Shown piece by piece: positions 13,636 through 18,838 of a DNA stretch of 22,401 nucleotides (positions within the stretch are counted from its first letter, which is position 1; each line of letters begins with the position of its first letter). A program made the translations under genes and the position numbers. Origin of the DNA: a virus; IMG/VR virus record IMGVR_UViG_3300043602_000210, positions 1-22,401 of that record. The stretch is one strand, 5' to 3'. The notes below the pieces were generated by a model. The model was not told the DNA's origin. It did no database searches and saw only the letters and a list, made by a program, of their open reading frames with translations.

Positions 13636-14170
13636 GTCTTTCTTAATTGGCGCAGAACTGGCGCAAACACTGGCGCAGACTGGCGCAGACTGGCGCAGGA
13701 AGTGCCCCCCCTTGACAAGGGTGCGCCAGTTGTTTATGGGGCCCCTCCCCCCAGGAGGGGGCCTCCCCATAAAAACATGCTACGCTTGGCGCGCCCTTCT
13801 CAATGGGGCTGGCACATACTGGCGCAAACCGCTGCGCCATGCGCCTTTCCGCCCAGTCGTCGCTTCAGCGAAGCATCAAAAAAGTCAAAAAAGAACTGGC
13901 GCAACAACTGGCGCAGACTGGCGGAAACCTCGATCCCATGCGGGTTTCTTTACGGTCAGACTGGCACACTGCCGGACTGGAGCAGCGCGACAGGCGCGAA
14001 AAAAATGCAAGCGCATCTCGTGGTTGATACTCGGAAATCCCGGATCAGTCCTGCCGCCGCGCCAGGGTCGATCCACACGCAAGCGCGCGGTTCAGCGAGT
14101 CACCCGTTCAAGGCTGCCGACGCGCGCACCAGCCCCAGCGGAGCTTGTTAAGGTTCGGGAGCGAAAATGA
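13622..14170 (+). CDS. open frame across the repeat region, doubtful gene
   Basis: A 182-codon frame begins 14 nt inside the primase-helicase gene and ends in an ATGA overlap with the next frame. The translation is low-complexity, basic and repetitive (ELAQTLAQTGADWRRK and TGATTGADWRKP derive from the DNA repeats). All three rightward frames are open over much of this GC-rich stretch. I think the DNA is selected as a repeat/origin region rather than as protein. The coupled stop at 14168-14170 is the only argument for translation. Confidence 0.25.
   Translation: MTMTESFLIGAELAQTLAQTGADWRRKCPPLTRVRQLFMGPLPPGGGLPIKTCYAWRALLNGAGTYWRKPLRHAPFRPVVASAKHQKSQKRTGATTGADWRKPRSHAGFFTVRLAHCRTGAARQARKKCKRISWLILGNPGSVLPPRQGRSTRKRAVQRVTRSRLPTRAPAPAELVKVRERK
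13648..13968. repeat. TGGCGCA iteron-like cluster, candidate replication origin
   Basis: TGGCGCA occurs in direct orientation at 13648, 13659, 13671, 13681, 13691, 13820, 13897 and 13909, and inverted (TGCGCCA) at 13722 and 13833. Variants are TGGCACA at 13810 and 13962 and TGGCGGA at 13919. The first five copies are spaced 10-12 bp. A large hairpin lies in the middle. Iterons directly after the primase-helicase gene are a typical phage or plasmid origin layout. The same core is seen in the control region at 4576 and 4691. Alternatives are regulator binding sites. Confidence 0.6.
13733..13773. terminator. large GC-rich hairpin (terminator or origin structure)
   Basis: TTTATGGGG (13733-13741) plus CCCCTCC (13742-13748) pair with GGAGGGG (13754-13760) and CCCCATAAA (13765-13773), leaving a 5-nt loop and a 4-nt bulge. 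That is 16 bp in total, with T-rich and A-rich ends as in a bidirectional terminator. It lies inside the repeat cluster, so an origin role is equally possible. A TTGACA at 13712 lies just upstream. Confidence 0.5.
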
Positions 14171-14457
14171 GTTTTGGCGGACATGAGGCGAAGCGCCGAG
14201 CCAGCGGCGCTGCCGGAAGGGTAGGCACCTCCCGGCGCGATGAGCGGCCGTGCCGTGTCCGCCAAATGGGGAGAGACCACGATGTCGCTCGTGATCTCTA
14301 TAACGATCAGGGAAACCGCGCGCCTCTGGCAAATACGGGTGCGGTTCACCCTGGTGCCGTGAAGCACGGGCGGCGGGTTCGCGCCTGCCGCCCGACCCCA
14401 ATAATAGGCTGCGCATCGCAGTCTTTTCAAGCCACATGGTGGAAGGCGCACCGATGA
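14167..14457 (+). CDS. possible 96-aa protein overlapping a structured RNA
   Basis: ATG at 14167 with GGGAG 5 nt upstream, overlapping the previous frame's stop; its TGA overlaps the ATG of the membrane micro-protein at 14454. This chain of coupled junctions favours translation. The translation itself (MSFGGHEAKRRASGAAGRVG, later basic and proline-rich) is unlike any family I know, and the DNA has long inverted repeats better explained as RNA structure. I leave both options open. Confidence 0.3.
   Translation: MSFGGHEAKRRASGAAGRVGTSRRDERPCRVRQMGRDHDVARDLYNDQGNRAPLANTGAVHPGAVKHGRRVRACRPTPIIGCASQSFQATWWKAHR
14172..14268 (+). ncRNA. candidate multi-stem structured RNA
   Basis: TTTGGCGGACA (14172-14182) is perfectly complementary to TGTCCGCCAAA (14258-14268), an 11-bp closing stem. 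Inside it, AGCGCCG pairs with CGGCGCT around a 6-nt loop, and GGCAC pairs with GTGCC in a second arm, which gives a three-way-junction drawing. Downstream are further perfect stems (GGGCGGC 14368-14374 with GCCGCCC 14387-14393; TTCAC with GTGAA near 14345-14364). No known RNA family is recognised. Confidence 0.45.
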
Positions 14458-14540
14458 ACCACGCACGCATGGTGATCGTGATCTGGACGCTGGTGCTCGC
14501 GGCCATCGGCGTTATCGTCCTGGTGCTGGTGTGGCCATGA
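14454..14540 (+). CDS. single-pass membrane micro-protein, 28 aa
   Basis: Encodes MNHARMVIVIWTLVLAAIGV then IVLVLVWP. Residues 6-26 form one strongly hydrophobic helix with a short basic N-terminus, so insertion in the inner membrane is likely. GGAAGG lies 7 nt upstream of the ATG. Both ends are ATGA overlaps. It could be a small membrane effector (superinfection or lysis related), but there is no direct evidence. A similar micro-protein is encoded at 18743. Confidence 0.6.
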   Translation: MNHARMVIVIWTLVLAAIGVIVLVLVWP

Positions 14541-14563
14541 TCTCGTGGCCTCGGGAGGCTGTA

Positions 14564-14920
14564 ATGGTCGGCAGCGATCACGATCTCAACCTCGATCAGT
14601 TTTCAGGCCTGCGCGACAGCACGGCAACGCGTCAGCTCGAGATCGTGCTCGGGGCCGATCGCATCGCGCGTATCAACGTCGACGGCGTTTGCGCGCTGCG
14701 CGTTCGCCTCGAGCGGGGCTGCCAGTTCGACATCCGAAACGATCTGCAAGCTACTTCGCTGCGCGACGCCGTCGCAATGATGATTCACGACTGCGAGTAC
14801 CTGCTGGATATTGTTGAGGGCAAGGCCGAGCAAGCGTCGAGCTACGAAAACAAACGTCAGCGGATCGCAATCGCCAGACGCGCACTCACACTGGAATCGT
14901 CGGACGAGGCCGAATCATGA
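14564..14920 (+). CDS. unknown phage protein, 118 aa
   Basis: The start was chosen at 14564 because GGGAGG lies 6 nt upstream; an in-frame ATG at 14537 gives nine extra residues (MISWPREAV) that may be yet another piece of the MISW head. The product has a strand-rich centre (LEIVLGADRIARINVDG, CALRVRLERGCQFDIRND) then helices (LRDAVAMMIHDCEYLLDIVE). No family is recognised. Its stop overlaps the next ATG. Confidence 0.65.
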   Translation: MVGSDHDLNLDQFSGLRDSTATRQLEIVLGADRIARINVDGVCALRVRLERGCQFDIRNDLQATSLRDAVAMMIHDCEYLLDIVEGKAEQASSYENKRQRIAIARRALTLESSDEAES

Positions 14921-15066
14921 AACCTTTCACCAAGCCAAAGCGAGCGCGCCCGAAATGGACGCGGCTGGCGCTGCTCAAGCGCGACATCCGGTCGGCCGCA
15001 ACGCTGTCGAAAAAGAAGGGCACCAAGGTCTCGCTCGCCAATGTGCGCACGCACGAGGTGCGGTAG
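14917..15066 (+). CDS. basic 49-aa micro-protein
   Basis: Frame coupled by ATGA to the previous gene, encoding MKPFTKPKRARPKWTRLALL and continuing KRDIRSAATLSKKKGTKVSL before ending THEVR. About a third of residues are Lys or Arg, so nucleic-acid binding is possible. The next gene begins directly after its TAG, and its last codons (GAGGTG) supply that gene's ribosome site. Confidence 0.55.
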   Translation: MKPFTKPKRARPKWTRLALLKRDIRSAATLSKKKGTKVSLANVRTHEVR

Positions 15067-15330
15067 ATGACCTCGACAGCCGGCTTCGTCGTCTGGGTGC
15101 AGGGCACGAAAGGGCCCGAGCTGCAGCGCTGGTCCGAGCGGCCGCAAGCAGTCGGGTCGGACTATTGGTCAACGAGGGGCGGTCGCCTCCTGGCCATTGT
15201 CGAGGTCCCGGCTGAAGACTTCGCGCAGCCGCTCGACTATCTCGCGATGAAATATCCGGCGCCAAAGAGCCAGGGCGCCAAGACAACCATCGCCGTCGAC
15301 ATCCGCAAAGTGCTGGAGTGCGATCCATGA
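15067..15330 (+). CDS. unknown small phage protein, 87 aa
   Basis: An 87-aa acidic-neutral protein with a strand-rich pattern: FVVWVQGTKGPELQRWSERP, YWSTRGGRLLAIVEVPAEDF and KTTIAVDIRKVLECDP. GAGGTG lies 6 nt upstream of the ATG at 15067. I recognise no domain; similar short proteins are found in early regions of alphaproteobacterial phages. Stop overlaps a short ATGA start at 15327 (seven codons, probably not a gene). Confidence 0.65.
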   Translation: MTSTAGFVVWVQGTKGPELQRWSERPQAVGSDYWSTRGGRLLAIVEVPAEDFAQPLDYLAMKYPAPKSQGAKTTIAVDIRKVLECDP

Positions 15331-15337
15331 GCACGCC

Positions 15338-15823
15338 ATGCCGCGCCTAAGCACCATTGCCATCGATAGCCGCGGCTCGGCGCCGCCCCAATGGTCCGCC
15401 TCCTGGGTGCAACGCCGGCTGATCGAAGCCTACAGCGTCGAGCGCAGATTGCCGGAGAAACGCCGACGTTTGTTGATTGCCAGTGCCTGGCCGAGCATGG
15501 CTGTTGAATGGGAAGACCTGCTCGGAAGAGCCGATCAGGCGCGCGAACGGGTGTTCCAATCTTGGGAATACGCCAGACTCGGAGTCTCGGCGCAGGATAT
15601 CAGCAGGATGAATGAAGCCCAGGACTGGTTGGCCATTCTCTCACCGTATCCCGAAGAGCGGTTATGCCTTGCTCAATGGGCTGCCGCAGTTGTGTATCAT
15701 CGGCCTTTGCGCCGACTGCTATTGCAGCGGAAATGGTCTAGAACGACGTTTTATCGTTACGTCACTGCTGGCGCCTACGTCATTGCGCTAGAGCTGGAAC
15801 GCAGGGGAACCTCTGCATCTTGA
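15338..15823 (+). CDS. DUF6362-like protein with C-terminal helix-turn-helix
   Basis: A 161-aa protein resembling the phage DUF6362 family. WVQRRLIEAYSVERRLPEKR at the start, ASAWPSM, a central ISRMNEAQDWLAILSPYPEERLCLAQWAA, and a C-terminal LLQRKWSRTTFYRYVTAGAYVIALEL that looks like a sigma-region-4-type helix-turn-helix. Position as last gene before the late operon suggests a late-gene regulator or packaging-linked regulator; this is inference. The ribosome site is weak. The stop is just upstream of the candidate late promoter. Confidence 0.65.
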   Translation: MPRLSTIAIDSRGSAPPQWSASWVQRRLIEAYSVERRLPEKRRRLLIASAWPSMAVEWEDLLGRADQARERVFQSWEYARLGVSAQDISRMNEAQDWLAILSPYPEERLCLAQWAAAVVYHRPLRRLLLQRKWSRTTFYRYVTAGAYVIALELERRGTSAS

Positions 15824-15851
15824 CGATATTAAAATTTGTGGTATCAAATTT
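15820..15851 (+). promoter_or_regulatory. candidate late promoter with overlapping palindrome
   Basis: TTGACG (15820-15825) and TATCAA (15842-15847) are 16 nt apart, a reasonable sigma70-like promoter. A palindrome, AAATTTG (15832-15838) and CAAATTT (15845-15851) with 6 nt between, overlaps it and could be an operator. It is the most AT-rich spot between early and late genes. The remaining sequence to 15999 shows nothing else. Confidence 0.45.
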
Positions 15852-15999
15852 GCCCGTTTTCCCGATATGGTGGATTGGTGCGCCCCGGGCTCTGGCGAGG
15901 CCGCTGGTGCGGTTTGCGGTCTACCCTCATTCCCCCCTATCCGTCCCCGTCTTAGCGAATGTAGCCGCCTCCTAGCGGGCGCTGAGGGTATGCCATCCG

Positions 16000-16332
16000 A
16001 TGACCAAACTACGCACCCTCGCACCGATGGTCCGTCACGCCGATACCCGCACGACCAAGCTGCCACCCAAGCAGGCCGATCCGCACTACCTGACGCCTGA
16101 GCACCGTGCCTGGCGGGAGCAGGTGCTGGCCCGGGCTGGTGGCAGGTGCGAGGCCATCGACAACGGGCACAGGTGCAGCAAGGCACAGCCCGAGCACCGC
16201 ATGTTTGCGGACCACATAGTCGAGCTTCGCGACGGCGGCCGACTGCTCGACCTAAACAATGGCCAATGTCTTTGCTTCTCGCATCACGAGCGCAAGAGTG
16301 CGGCCGCTCGATCTCAGCGGTTGAAGTCTTGA
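16000..16332 (+). CDS. terminase-associated HNH endonuclease
   Basis: A 110-aa HNH protein. C50 and C59 (GGRCEAIDNGHRCS) begin a zinc site, ADHIVELRDGG has D71-H72, LDLNNGQC has N86-N87, and CLCFSHHERKS completes the site. Small HNH proteins located beside terminase genes stimulate specific cleavage during DNA packaging in cos phages such as HK97. Here it is immediately followed by a likely cos region and the small terminase. The ribosome site is weak (AGGG 11 nt upstream). Confidence 0.85.
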   Translation: MTKLRTLAPMVRHADTRTTKLPPKQADPHYLTPEHRAWREQVLARAGGRCEAIDNGHRCSKAQPEHRMFADHIVELRDGGRLLDLNNGQCLCFSHHERKSAAARSQRLKS

Positions 16333-16371
16333 CCTCCGGGGGGTGGTCAAAAATAAAAAACCCCTCCGAGG
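16333..16371. other. candidate cos-site region with GC-rich inverted repeat
   Basis: CCTCCGGGGGG (16333-16343) pairs with CCCCTCCGAGG (16361-16371) with one mismatch and one G-T pair, around an A-rich loop. It lies between HNH and small terminase, where cos lies in HK97-like phages, and starts right after the HNH stop. There is no T-run immediately after it, so a terminator is less likely. The ATTTTTTT at 16399 is the only nearby T-tract. Confidence 0.35.
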
Positions 16372-16425
16372 AATAACCCCCGCCGCTCCCATGCGCAGAT
16401 TTTTTTGGGCCTAGAGAAGGGAAAA

Positions 16426-16728
16426 ATGAGCCTACAGCCAAAATCCAGCCCTGCGAAGCGAGGCCGACCGCCGAAGATGCAAGTCGTCGTTGAAAGTAAC
16501 CCGACTTGCATCATGCCGCTCGATTACATGCTTGCTGTTATCCGCGACCCGAATGCCGGCATAACCCGGCGTGACCGGATGGCAATCGCGGCGGCACCCT
16601 ATTGTCACCCACGGGTGGCCGACACGACAAAGGGCAAGAAGGATCAACGGGCCGAGGCTGCGGCAACGGCGGGTGGAATCGGGACCGACTGGGCGAACGA
16701 CCTCGAGATCGATAGCCGGGCCAACTGA
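16426..16728 (+). CDS. small terminase subunit
   Basis: A 100-aa protein. The start at 16426 has AGAAGGGA about 5 nt upstream. Basic N-terminus (KSSPAKRGRPPK), then CIMPLDYMLAVIRDPNAGIT, RRDRMAIAAAPYCHPRVAD and KGKKDQRAEAAATAG, a pattern I know from phage small terminase subunits, which recognise the packaging site. The RGRPPK segment is AT-hook-like. The stop overlaps the large terminase start (TGATG). Confidence 0.8.
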   Translation: MSLQPKSSPAKRGRPPKMQVVVESNPTCIMPLDYMLAVIRDPNAGITRRDRMAIAAAPYCHPRVADTTKGKKDQRAEAAATAGGIGTDWANDLEIDSRAN

Positions 16729-18398
16729 TGCTGACGCAGTCATGGGATACGAGCTGCCGAGATTGGGAAGAGCGCATTCTCGATGGCCGCTCGCTGGTGC
16801 CGGAACTGCCGCTGTTCAAGGCCGAGGCTGCGAAGGCGCTGCGGTGTTTCAAGCGGCTGCGGCTGCCGGACGTCATCGGCACGCCGAAGCTGGGCGAGGT
16901 TTGCGGGGCATGGGTTTATCCGATCGTGGCGGCGCTGTTCGGATCGTACGATCCGGAGACCAACATCCGGCATATCTCGGAAGTCTTCCAGCTGATCCCG
17001 AAGGGGAACAGCAAGTCGAGCAACGGCGGCGCGGTGATGGTCACGGCGATGATCGTCAACCGTCGGCCCGAGGCAGAGTTTCTGTTCATCGCACCGACGA
17101 TGGAAATTGCAGCGATCGCCTACAAGCAGGCGAAGGGGACGATTCGGCTCGATAGCGAGCTGTCCAAAATCTTCCAGGTGCAGGATCATCTTCGCAAGAT
17201 CACGCATCGGCAGACAGGAGCCACGTTGCAGATCAAGGCGGCGGACACGGATGTCATCACTGGATCAAAAGCAACCGGCACGATGATCGACGAGACCCAC
17301 GTCTTTGCAAAGAAGAGCAACGCGGCCGAGATTTTCGTCGAGCTGCGCGGCGCGCTGACGAAGCGCACGGATGGGTTTCTCTTTCAGACGACGACGCAAA
17401 GCAAGCAGGCGCCGAGCGGCGTGTTTGCGTCCGAGCTCGCGCTGGCGCGCGCGGTGCGCGACGGCAAGATGCAGATGCCGATGCTGCCGGTGCTGTACGA
17501 GCTGCCCGACCGGCTGGCGAAAGACGGCGGCTGGAAGGACCGGCGTTATTGGCCGTTGATCAACCCGAATCTCGGCCGCTCGACGAACGAGGACTTTCTG
17601 GCGCGCGAGGTGATGCGGGCCGAGGCGGACGGGCCTGCGGCGGTCGCGCTGATCGCGAGCCAGCATTTCAATGTGCAGATCGGCATGGCGCTGCGCGCCG
17701 ACGGCTGGGCCGGCGCGAACTACTGGGGCCGCGGCGTCGAGGAGGGGCTGACGCTGGATGCGGTGCTTGAGCGCTCGGAGGCCGTAGTGGTCGGCATCGA
17801 CGGCGGCGGGCTCGATGATCTCTTGGGCATTGCGGTGCTCGGGCGTGAGAAGGAAACCAAGCAGCATCTTGCTTGGACGCATGCACTGATCAGCCCGGAA
17901 GGCCTCGAACGGCGCAAGGCGAACACCGGTTTCTATGAGAAGTTTCAGGCTGACGGCGATCTGACCGTGGTTGAGGAATTGCCGGACGACATCAGCTACG
18001 TGACCGACATCGTCGAGAAGGCGAAGGACAGCAAGAAGCTCTCCGGAGTTGGCGTTGATGCGATCGGCATCGGTGGCATCGTCGACGCGCTGGCGAAGAT
18101 CGGTGTCACACAAGAGGACAAGATGCTGGTCGGCGTGCGACAGGGGATTTCGCTGATGGGTGCCATCAAGACCGTCGAGCGCAAGCTGGTGGACGGCAGC
18201 TTCAAGCACGGCGGCCAGGCGCTGATGACGTGGTGCGCCGGCAATGCGCGCATCGTGCCGACGCCGACCGGGATGCGGGTTGCGCGGGATGATTCCGGCT
18301 ATGGGAAAATTGACCCGCTAATGGCGCTGTTCAACGCCTCAGCGCTGCTCGCGCTCAATCCGACCCCGCAGCCGCGATATCAATTGTTCTTCGCGTAG
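16728..18398 (+). CDS. large terminase subunit (packaging ATPase/nuclease)
   Basis: A 556-aa large terminase. Walker A is PKGNSKS (91-97), followed by EFLFIAPTMEIAAIAYKQA; Walker B is GTMIDETHVF (D188 and catalytic E189); motif III is TTTQSKQAPSG (about 221-231). The nuclease domain is seen as VVVGIDGGGLDDLLGIAVLG (D358 and following), GVGVDAIGIGG and SGYGKIDPLMALFNA at the C-terminus. It pumps DNA into proheads and cuts concatemers. Length matches HK97-type terminases. Transcription should end at the terminator at 18466. Confidence 0.95.
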   Translation: MLTQSWDTSCRDWEERILDGRSLVPELPLFKAEAAKALRCFKRLRLPDVIGTPKLGEVCGAWVYPIVAALFGSYDPETNIRHISEVFQLIPKGNSKSSNGGAVMVTAMIVNRRPEAEFLFIAPTMEIAAIAYKQAKGTIRLDSELSKIFQVQDHLRKITHRQTGATLQIKAADTDVITGSKATGTMIDETHVFAKKSNAAEIFVELRGALTKRTDGFLFQTTTQSKQAPSGVFASELALARAVRDGKMQMPMLPVLYELPDRLAKDGGWKDRRYWPLINPNLGRSTNEDFLAREVMRAEADGPAAVALIASQHFNVQIGMALRADGWAGANYWGRGVEEGLTLDAVLERSEAVVVGIDGGGLDDLLGIAVLGREKETKQHLAWTHALISPEGLERRKANTGFYEKFQADGDLTVVEELPDDISYVTDIVEKAKDSKKLSGVGVDAIGIGGIVDALAKIGVTQEDKMLVGVRQGISLMGAIKTVERKLVDGSFKHGGQALMTWCAGNARIVPTPTGMRVARDDSGYGKIDPLMALFNASALLALNPTPQPRYQLFFA

Positions 18399-18465
18399 TA
18401 TGCTTCGCTCGTCGTTTGTCTCCCCTCCGTGTCCTCGCGGGCGTGGGGGTTGAGTTCAACGGCAC

Positions 18466-18502
18466 GGCCGGCGGGACGCCAATCCCGCCGGCCACTGTTT
18501 TT
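18466..18502 (+). terminator. strong rho-independent terminator
   Basis: GGCCGGCGGGA (18466-18476) and TCCCGCCGGCC (18483-18493) form a perfect 11-bp stem with a 6-nt loop, followed by ACTGTTTTT. It sits between large terminase and a leftward micro-gene. Late transcription of the capsid genes must then restart or read through, perhaps by antitermination. Confidence 0.8.
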
Positions 18503-18614
18503 AGAATACCCAGTGCACGATCTTCGCGGCCCAGAGGCACACGGTCATGGCGACTTCCGGGTCGTTGCCGCCGAGGTTGTCCCAGGCGATTGCGGTGATG
18601 AGGGGCAGGTTCAT
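18501..18614 (-). CDS. leftward 37-aa micro-protein in the late region
   Basis: ATG at 18614 with GAGG 8 nt upstream. Encodes MNLPLITAIAWDNLGGNDPE then VAMTVCLWAAKIVHWVF before TAA at 18503-18501. Mostly hydrophobic and amphipathic. It runs opposite to the surrounding late genes and stops beside the terminator at 18466-18502. Such independent inserts (morons) often carry lysogenic-conversion or exclusion genes. Upstream in-frame starts extend into the AT-rich segment but have no ribosome site. Family unknown. Confidence 0.5.
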   Translation of the reverse strand: MNLPLITAIAWDNLGGNDPEVAMTVCLWAAKIVHWVF

Positions 18615-18668
18615 TTGGTGGTCCTCGCGGTACTTGCCGGCGCCAACCGGCTTTCGATGAAAGTAAAA

Positions 18669-18713
18669 TATAGTATTCATAGAATAGCGCAAGTCTAAAA
18701 CGCGAATACTATA
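18669..18713. promoter_or_regulatory. 10-bp inverted repeat in AT-rich intergenic segment
   Basis: TATAGTATTC (18669-18678) and GAATACTATA (18704-18713) form a perfect 10-bp inverted repeat separated by 25 nt. Each arm includes a -10-like TATAGT (plus strand in the left arm, minus strand in the right). On the minus strand TTGACT (18741-18736) lies 20 nt before the TATAGT of the right arm, which is longer than ideal. The segment may carry the promoter and operator of the leftward micro-gene. Confidence 0.4.
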
Positions 18714-18742
18714 GGTTATTTCTTGGACAACACAGTCAAGAC

Positions 18743-18826
18743 GTGTCGCAATACAATCTAGTCCTAGTTCTCTGGGCGCTGTCGGTCGTCGCCGCCGGCG
18801 CCATCGTCATCGCGCTGCTGATCTGA
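18743..18826 (+). CDS. single-pass membrane micro-protein, 27 aa
   Basis: GTG start at 18743, encoding (M)SQYNLVLVLWALSVVAAG then AIVIALLI. It is a single hydrophobic helix after five polar residues. It has the same length and pattern (V-V-W-L---A-G-IV--L) as the micro-protein at 14454. Its stop region includes GAGGA, the ribosome site of the protease-capsid gene. There is no clear ribosome site for itself, so confidence is limited. Confidence 0.45.
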   Translation: MSQYNLVLVLWALSVVAAGAIVIALLI

Positions 18827-18838
18827 GGAAACACCGCC

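Noticed and set aside
13648-13968. CRISPR array
   Set aside because: Repeat units are only 7-10 bp with spacing of 3-5 or irregular; not repeat-spacer architecture.
15327-15350. Seven-codon frame MSTPCRA after the 87-aa gene
   Set aside because: Too short; probably only an accidental ATGA before the true start at 15338.
17265-18209. 314-aa leftward open frame
   Set aside because: Antisense to large terminase; codon-shadow of GC-rich coding DNA.
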